Shown here in pieces: positions 1 through 5,103 of a stretch of DNA of 5,593 nt. The translations under genes and the position numbers were made by a program. Numbering within the stretch: the stretch's first letter is position 1; every line of letters begins with the position of its first letter. The notes beneath the pieces were generated by a model. It saw only the letters and a program-made list of their open reading frames with translations, did not search any database and was not told where the DNA came from. This DNA is from an uncultured Eubacteriales bacterium (GTDB lineage: Bacteria > Bacillota > Clostridia > Lachnospirales > Bianqueaceae): assembly GCA_900322165.1 (NCBI GenBank), contig ONYR01000024.1, forward strand, positions 1 to 5,593, given 5' to 3'.

Positions 1-449
1 CCCATATGCGAAAGCACCAGAACCGTCGAACGTCCGCTTAAGATCAGCATTTTCTGCGCGAGGTCCATGATCTCAAACGCAGAAGGTGAATATTCTTTCG
101 CGATCAGCTCCGCACCGATCTGCGTACGCGCTTCGTATTGATGGGTATCCGGCGAGAGACGGAACACATCCTCCATATAATAGCTGCGGATCACACTTCC
201 CGGCTGATAGGCGGCCTGTTTCATCACCGAAAGCGTCACGTCCGGCCGAAGCGCCAGCAGTTTTCCGAACCGATCGGTAAAGGTCAGCATATAATCCCCG
301 CTCAAAAACGCACGGTGTGCATCAAACAGCTGATATTCATCAAATTTGCTCAGATGAGCACGCACAAACCCGGCCCCGCTCAAAAGCAGACGGCACTCGA
401 TCTCAAACCTCTCCAGCTCCGACAGCCGAGAAACATCAAGCGAAGGCAT
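1..449 (-). CDS. hisZ: HisZ-like ATP phosphoribosyltransferase regulatory subunit (N-terminal part, cut by window edge)
   Basis: Read leftward from ATG at 449; about 149 residues are visible before the window ends, with no stop. The protein resembles the class II histidyl-tRNA synthetase fold. It has a motif-2-like stretch DRFGKLLALRPDVT (about residues 59-72), then YYMEDVFR (90-97) and QIGAELIAKEYSP (110-122), the order seen in HisZ and HisRS. In HisZ-type bacteria this catalytically dead synthetase paralogue forms the regulatory complex with short-form HisG, the first enzyme of histidine synthesis. The start is supported by an AAGGGGG ribosome site 8 nt upstream. The N-terminus begins directly in the first helix (MPSLDVSRLSELERFEIE) and lacks the usual LP-x-G-x-x-D opening of HisZ/HisRS, so it is short or divergent. 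A hisG or other his gene would be expected further left, outside the window. The alternative is another HisRS-like paralogue; a true HisRS is unlikely given the missing N-terminal motif. Confidence 0.82.
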   Translation of the reverse strand, partial: MPSLDVSRLSELERFEIECRLLLSGAGFVRAHLSKFDEYQLFDAHRAFLSGDYMLTFTDRFGKLLALRPDVTLSVMKQAAYQPGSVIRSYYMEDVFRLSPDTHQYEARTQIGAELIAKEYSPSAFEIMDLAQKMLILSGRSTVLVLSHM

Positions 450-481
450 CACACTATCCCCCTTCAAACAGACACACACCC

Positions 482-506
482 GAGAATTTCGCGAAGCGAA
501 ATTCTC
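482..506. repeat. Perfect hairpin in repeat copy 1
   Basis: The left arm GAGAATTTCGC (482-492) and right arm GCGAAATTCTC (496-506) are exact reverse complements around a GAA loop (493-495). No T-run follows on either strand, so it is not a normal intrinsic terminator. The tip reads GCGAAGC (491-497) on the + strand, a heptamer known to form an unusually stable DNA mini-hairpin. Confidence 0.9.
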
Positions 507-525
507 CGACCGACGCTCAAGCACG

Positions 526-552
526 TGAATACACTATCGAATCAAATGTCAA
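526..552 (-). promoter_or_regulatory. Possible weak leftward promoter for hisZ inside the repeat
   Basis: On the minus strand a perfect TTGACA (552-547) is followed after 15 bp by TATTCA (531-526). The -35 is ideal, but the spacing is short and the -10 is only fair. In repeat copy 2 the matching -35 is TTGATG, so the site is specific to copy 1. If real, transcription would start about 75 bp before the hisZ ATG and the transcript would include hairpin 1. This is a low-confidence call. Confidence 0.28.
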
Positions 553-566
553 ACCGACACACATCC

Positions 567-591
567 GAGAATTTCGCGAAGCGAAATTCTC
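567..591. repeat. Perfect hairpin in repeat copy 2
   Basis: It is identical to the copy 1 hairpin base for base: arms 567-577 and 581-591, loop GAA 578-580. The hairpin is unchanged while flanking repeat sequence has diverged, which suggests either a recent duplication with uneven drift or selection on the stem. On the minus strand it lies in the leader between the ABC gene and hisZ, so in a read-through transcript it would form a strong stem with a UUC loop. Confidence 0.9.
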
Positions 592-637
592 CGACCGGCG
601 CTCAAATATGTGATTACACAATTGCATCAAGCGTCGG

Positions 638-1348
638 TTACCAATTGATCGTTTCCACATCCACCGGATTTTCGTTGATCTCTGCGCTTTCGATCCTGCC
701 GTTTTTCAGGCGGATGATCCGATCGGCCATGGCACAGATCGCGCTGTTATGCGTGATAACGATAACCGTTCGGCCGCTCTGTCGGCAGGTGTCCTGCAGC
801 AGCTTCAGGATCGCCTTTCCGGTCTGATAATCCAGTGCTCCTGTCGGCTCATCGCACAGCAGGATCTTCGGATTTTTTGCCAGCGCTCGGGCGATCGAAA
901 CACGCTGCTGTTCACCGCCGGAAAGCTGCGCGGGGAAATGATCCGCACGCTCCTTCAAGCCAACCATTTCAAGGGCTTTTTCCGGATCCATGGGCTCCCG
1001 GCAGATCTCCGACGCAAGCTCCACGTTTTCACGCGCGGTCAGATTCGGCACCAGATTATAAAACTGGAAAACGAAACCCACGTCATAGCGGCGGTAGTCC
1101 GTCAGATCATGCTCATTCAGATGGCTGATATCCCTTCCGTCAAGCATGATCAGGCCTTCATCACAGCGGTCCATCCCGCCGAGCATGTTCAGAATCGTTG
1201 TCTTGCCGGCTCCGGACGGACCCACGATGACACAGAATTCACCCTGATCGATCGTAAAGCTGACATGATCCGACGCAGCGAGCGTTTTACTTCCGCTCTG
1301 ATAGTATTTGCATACATCCTTGAAGACAACAAAACCCTCGGGATTCAT
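638..1348 (-). CDS. ABC transporter ATP-binding protein, MacB/LolD type
   Basis: A complete 236-residue nucleotide-binding subunit that would power a membrane permease on the cytoplasmic face. All motifs are intact and in order: Walker A GPSGAGKTT (43-51), Q-loop FVFQFYNL (92-99), signature LSGGEQQRV (142-150), Walker B KILLCDEP (161-168) with the D-loop GALD just after, and the switch histidine in VITHN (H200). The FxFQxYNLxPxLTAxENVxL pattern is characteristic of the MacB/LolD/FtsE-like group, which works with FtsX-fold permeases in lipoprotein, peptide or antibiotic export. The start is fixed by GGAGG 7 nt upstream of ATG. It has its own strong promoter and is separated from the PAP2 gene by about 130 bp. 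No FtsX-like permease gene lies beside it: downstream is the repeat and then hisZ. It is therefore either an orphan ATPase or serves a permease encoded elsewhere. The substrate cannot be inferred. Confidence 0.95.
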   Translation of the reverse strand: MNPEGFVVFKDVCKYYQSGSKTLAASDHVSFTIDQGEFCVIVGPSGAGKTTILNMLGGMDRCDEGLIMLDGRDISHLNEHDLTDYRRYDVGFVFQFYNLVPNLTARENVELASEICREPMDPEKALEMVGLKERADHFPAQLSGGEQQRVSIARALAKNPKILLCDEPTGALDYQTGKAILKLLQDTCRQSGRTVIVITHNSAICAMADRIIRLKNGRIESAEINENPVDVETINW

Positions 1349-1380
1349 CGAAAAACCTCCAAAAAGTCCGAATTAGAGAA

Positions 1381-1410
1381 ATTATAGTAGGTATCACTTC
1401 TTCGTGTCAA
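1381..1410 (-). promoter_or_regulatory. Consensus sigma-A/sigma-70 promoter for the ABC ATPase gene
   Basis: On the minus strand TTGACA (1410-1405) and TATAAT (1386-1381) are both perfect consensus hexamers, separated by 18 bp. Transcription should begin near 1374, giving a leader of about 25 nt that contains the GGAGG site at 1360-1356. Such a strong match suggests high or tightly repressed expression. I see no clear operator overlapping it. Confidence 0.85.
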
Positions 1411-1478
1411 GAATAACCAGATTATCGAATGTGTTTTTATACATTATCATCATATTTATACAGAATTATTTCAAAGAA

Positions 1479-2171
1479 TTAGGCACGTTTTTCACGCCAA
1501 TTTTTGAATTTCGGAAGCCAGTAGGACTTTCCGAAAATGATTGCTTCCGCCAGAATCGAAAGCGGAATGGCCGCAAAAATATCAACAACCGAATGCTGTT
1601 TCACAAACGCCGTGGAGATGCTGATAAGGATCACCGCGATCACGACAAACACCTTCCACCACACCGGAGCTTCCTTATATTTCAGCCACGTGGACATGAT
1701 GCCCATCGAGTACGCAACATGAAGCGACGGACAGACTCCGGTCGGCGTATCGAAGGCGTAGATCGCGCCCATGACCGCCGTCAGCAGGTTCTCACGCGGG
1801 AACGTTTCCGGGCGCAGTTCCTGGCAGCTCGGATAGATGATGTAGGTTGCCATCGCAACGACCTGCGTGACAATGATAAAGCCCTGCAGCTCCTTGAACT
1901 TCTGCGGATCATACAGAATAAACCACAGCAGGGAGATCACGATCAGCAGATACCAGAACGTATAAGCCAGTACGAACCACTCGCAGAACGGAATCACGTC
2001 ATCAAGAAAACAATGCATCACGTGACATTTCTCGTAGGGAATCAGATTCTCCGTCAGGAAATACAGGCAAAAATAACCGACCCAGCCCAGCAGATACAGA
2101 ACATGATGATATTCAGGACTGGTTATGTTCGAAAGACGCAGCTTTCGATAATCAACCACCGGTTTACGCAA
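1479..2171 (-). CDS. PAP2-family integral membrane phosphatase (Aur1-like type)
   Basis: About 230 residues with six likely transmembrane segments, at roughly 26-43, 65-87, 95-113, 148-163, 173-190 and 196-213. The PAP2 active-site motifs are visible: CPSLHVA (C2, about 147-153, with the H that acts as acid/base) and STAFVKQHSVVD (C3, about 186-197, with the nucleophile-type H193 and D197). The C1 site is reduced to an RP pair (120-121) without the usual upstream lysine. PSLH and KQHxxxD resemble the PAP2_3/Aur1-like branch, which acts on lipid phosphates or transfers phospho-head groups; phosphatidate or isoprenoid phosphate are possible substrates. The start is uncommon: TTG at 2171 has AAGAGGTG 7 nt upstream, whereas the in-frame TTG at 2192 has no ribosome site. 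It follows the PlsC-like gene by about 32 bp and is the last gene of the probable three-gene operon. The exact substrate is unknown. Confidence 0.88.
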   Translation of the reverse strand: MRKPVVDYRKLRLSNITSPEYHHVLYLLGWVGYFCLYFLTENLIPYEKCHVMHCFLDDVIPFCEWFVLAYTFWYLLIVISLLWFILYDPQKFKELQGFIIVTQVVAMATYIIYPSCQELRPETFPRENLLTAVMGAIYAFDTPTGVCPSLHVAYSMGIMSTWLKYKEAPVWWKVFVVIAVILISISTAFVKQHSVVDIFAAIPLSILAEAIIFGKSYWLPKFKNWREKRA

Positions 2172-2178
2172 ACCCAAA

Positions 2179-2186
2179 CACCTCTT
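2179..2186 (-). promoter_or_regulatory. Ribosome binding site selecting the TTG start of the PAP2 gene
   Basis: AAGAGGTG on the minus strand lies 7 nt before TTG 2171-2169. The reading frame is open further upstream to TTG 2192, but that codon precedes the ribosome site. The next ATG in frame lies after the first membrane helix, so it is too late. Confidence 0.65.
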
Positions 2187-2203
2187 TTGCAATAGGATTT
2201 GAA

Positions 2204-3031
2204 TTATTCATCCCGATTATAGGGATACTGTTTTTTCGGAAGATTCGCATACGGAACGACGCGGTGGCGAGGCAGCTCCTCCGCCATCTTGGTGATGCGC
2301 TCCATCAAGGTCTCCTTGATCCGCACCTTCTCCACTTCCCAGTCATTGGTTGGATCATAGATGACCGGCTCTCCGAGAAACATCGTCTTCAGTCTCGGGG
2401 CTAAATACATCGGGACAAAGGAAAGCGGTTGATGCTCCCGCTTATAATGCAGCCTTGCGATGTCTGCAAACCCATCCTGAAACTCATACAGAATGCGGTT
2501 ATATTCCTTCTTTTCTTCCGGGAACACGATCACGCGGTATCCGTTCTTCAGATATTTGAGCGTATCGCGAAACGTGAAGATGCTCCGCTTATCGTGATAC
2601 ACGCCGATGCAATGCGCATTGTTAAAGATGCAGTACGAAAGCGGCGCAATGATGTAGGACAGGATGCGGTAGAACCACCGGATCCACCCCGGCTTATCCG
2701 ACCAGAAATCCCGGAACGCATAGTCCGGCACTTCCTTCATGTTCATCATCTCGCCGACACACCAGATCATGCGCTTGCCGGGAAAATACAGCTCCATCGC
2801 GATCGGCCCGTTCATCTGGGAATGATTGCCGATGACCATGCAGCCCTCTTCCGGAAGGTTTTCCGCCCCGACAACCTTGATCTTCGGGTAAAACAGCCAT
2901 ACAAAGAAGCGGATGATCTTATAGACCACCACGCCTCTGCTGCGGTTTGCTTTTGTCTTTTTCTTATTCTCCGTTTGGACGGTCTTCTTTACATCGTTAT
3001 TGACTTCGCTTTGCAGATCGTTTTGTCTCAT
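2204..3031 (-). CDS. PlsC-like (1-acylglycerol-3-phosphate acyltransferase family) protein with altered motifs
   Basis: 275 residues. A lysine-rich polar N-terminus (about 1-33) leads into a hydrophobic, aromatic stretch (VVVYKIIRFFVWLFYP, 34-49) that probably sits at the membrane. The PlsC/LPLAT order is then visible: VIGNHSQMNGP (66-76, motif I), a central hydrophobic stretch (ILSYIIAPLSYCIF, 123-136), VIVFPEE (167-173, motif III), and FVPMYLAPRL (205-214, motif IV) followed by LGEPV. Known members transfer acyl chains to lysophosphatidate or other lysolipids at the inner membrane face. Motif I normally reads HxxxxD; here the D position is glycine (H70, G75). Motif III EGTRS is replaced by EEKKE. 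Either the substrate differs or catalysis is changed or lost. GAGGA lies 5-6 nt before ATG. It sits between the E2-like and PAP2 genes, which supports a lipid-related role. Fold assignment is good; the exact reaction is open. Confidence 0.87.
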   Translation of the reverse strand: MRQNDLQSEVNNDVKKTVQTENKKKTKANRSRGVVVYKIIRFFVWLFYPKIKVVGAENLPEEGCMVIGNHSQMNGPIAMELYFPGKRMIWCVGEMMNMKEVPDYAFRDFWSDKPGWIRWFYRILSYIIAPLSYCIFNNAHCIGVYHDKRSIFTFRDTLKYLKNGYRVIVFPEEKKEYNRILYEFQDGFADIARLHYKREHQPLSFVPMYLAPRLKTMFLGEPVIYDPTNDWEVEKVRIKETLMERITKMAEELPRHRVVPYANLPKKQYPYNRDE

Positions 3032-3066
3032 TTCGTTCCTCGTGCATGATCGTTCCTGTTCTTTGA

Positions 3067-3927
3067 TTAATAATCGATCTCCTCCGAAAGGCTCGCTTCC
3101 AGAAGCTCCGGATTCTCGATCAGCTTCTTCAGCAGCGCGATCGAACGGGAGCAGTAATATCCGTCGGAGATGCGCTCGTCGACCGTCAGTCCGACATCCA
3201 CGCTCATTTTCATCTGCACATTGCCGTCATCATCATAGAACGGGCGTTTCTTGATCTGTCCGATAAGGCAGAACACGGAGGTCGTGCCCCAGTTCGTCAG
3301 ATGGTGATATCCGGCGTGAAGCTTGATTGAGCCAAGGTTTGCGATCACGACCGACGCGCGGTACGGATCGGTAGCCACGACTGACTCCGGCATCCATCCG
3401 TGACGGTCGAGAAAACGTGCGCCTGCGCCGAGGGTTTTCTTCAGGCAGAGCGGGATCTTCTGAAGCACGTCCATGCTCGCGGTCGATGCGTCCTTGTTAT
3501 CACTGCGGCAGTAAGACACCTGGCGATAGATCTCCTGATGGATGGTATCGATGTTGTCCGTCGGCTTTGCGTGAATGAATGCGAGTGCTTCGCCGCCCTC
3601 CTCAGAGAACACCTTCTTGATCGTAAAGGCCGCGGAGATCTCGTTGCGCTGATACAGATGATAGTTCGTGATAAAACGGTTCATCTCCGGGCGCAGCGTC
3701 AGCGTTTTCAGCAGCGCCGTCACGATGATCTGGAACAGATTGTATTTGTAGTTCGGATCCTCCGCCTGCTTCTTCTCGAGGTATTCATTCGTCTTTGTGA
3801 GATCGAAGCGCTCATACATAAACGCTTCGTTGTCGCAGCGGTTCGGATACATGAGCGGCATGATAAAGTGCATGGAATCGATCTCTTTTAAGAGCTTACC
3901 GTCGCGGCGGTCGTAAATGCTTTTCAT
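3067..3927 (-). CDS. Stand-alone E2/CAT-fold acyltransferase-like protein (2-oxoacid dehydrogenase acyltransferase family)
   Basis: 286 residues from ATG 3927, chosen because GGGAGG lies 7 nt upstream. The frame also opens at TTG 3960, but that would put the ribosome site inside the gene. There are no lipoyl or E1/E3-binding domains, only the catalytic fold also shared with chloramphenicol acetyltransferase. Supporting stretches are LFQIIVTALLKTLTLRPEMN (64-83), RNEISAAFTIKK (94-105), SVVIANLGSIKLHAGYHHL (192-210), and the C-terminal block VGLTVDERISDGYY (245-258) followed by LLKKLIENPELLE. In E2 and CAT this last block carries the catalytic HxxxDG. Here DERISDG has glutamate (E251, codon GAG) in place of the histidine, while the D and G remain. 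CAT-fold acyl transfer from acyl-CoA is therefore not assured. It is first in the probable operon with the PlsC-like and PAP2 genes (35-bp gap). Database pipelines may label it E2 subunit or CAT; neither function is supported by the motif. Confidence 0.87.
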   Translation of the reverse strand: MKSIYDRRDGKLLKEIDSMHFIMPLMYPNRCDNEAFMYERFDLTKTNEYLEKKQAEDPNYKYNLFQIIVTALLKTLTLRPEMNRFITNYHLYQRNEISAAFTIKKVFSEEGGEALAFIHAKPTDNIDTIHQEIYRQVSYCRSDNKDASTASMDVLQKIPLCLKKTLGAGARFLDRHGWMPESVVATDPYRASVVIANLGSIKLHAGYHHLTNWGTTSVFCLIGQIKKRPFYDDDGNVQMKMSVDVGLTVDERISDGYYCSRSIALLKKLIENPELLEASLSEEIDY

Positions 3928-3934
3928 CGGAGTT

Positions 3935-3940
3935 CCTCCC
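3935..3940 (-). promoter_or_regulatory. Ribosome binding site fixing the E2-like gene start
   Basis: GGGAGG on the minus strand lies 7 nt before ATG 3927-3925. It decides the start against the longer TTG 3960 reading, whose extra 11 residues (MSHTTEPGGTP) would be translated leader containing this site. Confidence 0.8.
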
Positions 3941-3975
3941 GGTTCAGTGGTATGTGACAAAAATCGGATTGTTGG

Positions 3976-3984
3976 ATTATACCA
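3976..3984 (-). promoter_or_regulatory. Extended -10 promoter of the leftward E2-like/PlsC-like/PAP2 operon
   Basis: The minus strand reads TGGTATAAT: a perfect TATAAT (3981-3976) preceded by the TGn extension. No good -35 is seen at 16-18 bp upstream (GATTCA or similar), as expected for extended -10 promoters. Transcription should start near 3969, leaving a leader of about 42 nt. A weak 5-bp-arm inverted repeat, TGAAT/ATTCA (3999-4015), overlaps the -35 region and could be a regulator site. Confidence 0.68.
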
Positions 3985-4089
3985 CTCGGAACCTAAACTG
4001 AATCTTAATTATTCATAAAATTGATCTCTCATTGACAGGCGGGAGGGGTGAAAACACTAGATGTAGTATTCTCTGATTCGCTGCTACCA

Positions 4090-4112
4090 CTTATTTAAAG
4101 ATTTTAAATAAG
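4090..4112. promoter_or_regulatory. Perfect AT-rich inverted repeat, candidate operator
   Basis: CTTATTTAAA (4090-4099) and TTTAAATAAG (4103-4112) are exact reverse complements around a 3-bp centre GAT. The 23-bp site ends 4 bp before the -35 of the rightward promoter. This is a usual place for a dimeric regulator that either blocks or assists RNA polymerase. No T-run or transcript context supports a terminator. The regulator is not encoded in the window. Confidence 0.6.
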
Positions 4113-4116
4113 CTTC

Positions 4117-4145
4117 TTGCATTTGTTTTGTCATTGTGCTATAGT
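4117..4145 (+). promoter_or_regulatory. Rightward promoter for the sugar isomerase/oxidoreductase genes
   Basis: TTGCAT (4117-4122) and TATAGT (4140-4145) are separated by the ideal 17 bp. The predicted start is near 4152, giving a leader of about 70 nt before ATG 4221. The hexamers are good but not perfect, fitting a regulated promoter beside the inverted repeat. Confidence 0.7.
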
Positions 4146-4208
4146 CAAATTCAGTTATATGTCCTGATTTTGTGCATTTACACCCGTTTCAGGGCACAAT
4201 CGATTGAT

Positions 4209-4215
4209 GGAGGTG
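4209..4215 (+). promoter_or_regulatory. Ribosome binding site fixing the sugar isomerase start
   Basis: GGAGGTG is followed after 5 nt by ATG 4221. This rules out the longer open frame beginning at 4128, which would start upstream of the promoter's own start site. Confidence 0.85.
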
Positions 4216-4220
4216 CTTTT

Positions 4221-5066
4221 ATGTATCAGTTTCCTATCGGTGTCATTCTGGATTCTTTCCGCTGCGACATCCCTACCGCGCTTGACAAGGCTGTAGCCGT
4301 CGGTGCACAGGGTCTGCAGGTATACGCTACCAAAGGTGAAATGAGCCCGGAAAATCTGGTTGGCGAAAAGAGATCTGAGTTTAAGAAAGCTGTCGCGGAT
4401 CACGGTCTGGCGATCTCCGCTCTCTGCGGCGATCTCGGACAGGGCTTCGGCAACCCGAAAAAGAACCCTGAGCTGATCGAAAAATCCAAGCGGATCCTGG
4501 ATCTGGCCGTTGAGCTTGGAACCAATGTTGTTACGACTCACATCGGCGTGGTTCCCTCCGATCCTCGCCATCCCCGCTATAAGATCATGCAGGATGCCTG
4601 CGGCGAGCTGGCTGAATACGCGGACTCCCTGAATGCGCATTTTGCGATCGAGACCGGTCCTGAGCGTGCGGTCACCCTCTGTCAGTTCCTTGACGGGCTG
4701 CACTCCACCGGTGTTGCGGTCAACCTTGACCCCGCGAACTTCGTCATGGTTACCGGTGATGATCCGGTCCGTGCGGTCTACACGCTGCGCCACTATATCG
4801 TTCATACCCACGCCAAAGACGGTGTTCAGTACTTCGAAGAGGATCCGCTCGTTGTCTACAGCGGCCACAGTGCGGAAGACGTCATCGTCACCTCCCCCGC
4901 TTTCGAAGAGATGCCTCTTGGCAAGGGTGTCGTTGACTACGACCGTTATCTGAAAGCCCTCGAAGACATCGGCTACCGCGGTTACCTCACGATCGAGCGC
5001 GAAGTCGGTGACAACCCCGAGCGCGACATCAAGCTTGCGGTCGACTTCCTCAAGAGCTATCGCTGA
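4221..5066 (+). CDS. Sugar phosphate isomerase/epimerase (xylose isomerase-like TIM barrel)
   Basis: 281 residues, the usual length for this family of divalent-metal-dependent isomerases and epimerases (relatives of AP endonuclease 2, IolE, and D-psicose/tagatose epimerases). Barrel strands are recognisable in order: FPIGVILDSF at the start, GAQGLQVYA (28-36), AISALCGDL (64-72), NVVTTHIG (102-109), FAIETG (141-146), VAVNLDPANF (165-174), IVHTHAKD (193-200), PLGKGVVDYDRYLKAL (232-247) and GYLTIERE (254-261). The four likely metal ligands are E144, D170, H197 and E259, all present, so it should be active. The product is cytoplasmic, with no signal peptide. It is the first gene after the rightward promoter, 96 bp ahead of a Gfo/Idh oxidoreductase, a common pairing in inositol, sugar acid or rare-sugar catabolism. 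The substrate cannot be told from the sequence, and no closer symbol is justified. Confidence 0.92.
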   Translation: MYQFPIGVILDSFRCDIPTALDKAVAVGAQGLQVYATKGEMSPENLVGEKRSEFKKAVADHGLAISALCGDLGQGFGNPKKNPELIEKSKRILDLAVELGTNVVTTHIGVVPSDPRHPRYKIMQDACGELAEYADSLNAHFAIETGPERAVTLCQFLDGLHSTGVAVNLDPANFVMVTGDDPVRAVYTLRHYIVHTHAKDGVQYFEEDPLVVYSGHSAEDVIVTSPAFEEMPLGKGVVDYDRYLKALEDIGYRGYLTIEREVGDNPERDIKLAVDFLKSYR

Positions 5067-5103
5067 TCCCCTGCGGATTTTCGATATACGATTTAAACAC
5101 ACG

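Larger units (their letters stand above)
471..640. repeat. 85-bp tandem direct repeat, two copies, each with a hairpin
   Basis: Copy 1 spans about 471-555 and copy 2 about 556-640, with an exact 85-bp period. By hand the first 50 columns differ at only 2 positions, and all 85 at about 16 (roughly 80% identity), so the second half has drifted. Copy 2 runs right up to the stop codon of the ABC ATPase gene. A weak trace of the repeat tail (ACACTATC, then CAAACxGACACACA) also lies at 452-478 beside the hisZ start. The array fills almost the whole 188-bp gap between the two leftward genes. It has no coding capacity that I would accept. REP-like intergenic repeat is the best description; family and genomic copy number are unknown. 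Confidence 0.9.

Noticed and set aside
482..506. Intrinsic terminator for the ABC gene
   Set aside because: The stem is perfect, but no T-run follows on the minus or plus strand and the stem is not GC-rich at its base.
471..640. CRISPR array
   Set aside because: There are only two units, the 85-bp period is too long for a repeat-spacer unit of the usual size, the sequence between hairpins is itself related rather than a unique spacer, and no cas genes are present.
138..827. Rightward open frame crossing hisZ, the repeats and the end of the ABC gene
   Set aside because: It spans two real genes on the other strand and the hairpin repeats. Its sequence is low-complexity in character, and its apparent internal repeats simply reflect the 85-bp DNA repeat.
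749..1387. Rightward open frame opposite the ABC ATPase
   Set aside because: The minus strand carries every ABC motif in order plus a consensus promoter. The opposite frame shows no recognisable domain.
2429..3049. Rightward open frame opposite the PlsC-like gene
   Set aside because: It is a shadow of a recognisable PlsC-family gene, with no motif or ribosome site of its own.
4032..4069. TTGACA at 4032-4037 as a second rightward promoter
   Set aside because: No acceptable -10 lies at 16-18 bp (CACTAG is found there). TAGTAT at 4064 is about 26 bp away.
4048..4098. Short frame GTG...TAA (16 codons) after a GGGAGGG stretch, a possible leader peptide
   Set aside because: The G-rich stretch is only about 1 nt from the GTG, too close to serve as a ribosome site, and the likely rightward promoter lies downstream of it. 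There is no adjacent attenuator.
4155..5102. Long antisense open frame (315 codons) over the sugar isomerase gene
   Set aside because: It lies opposite a well-supported enzyme with intact metal ligands and has no family-like motifs or good ribosome site. It is a by-product of GC-rich codon use in the real gene.
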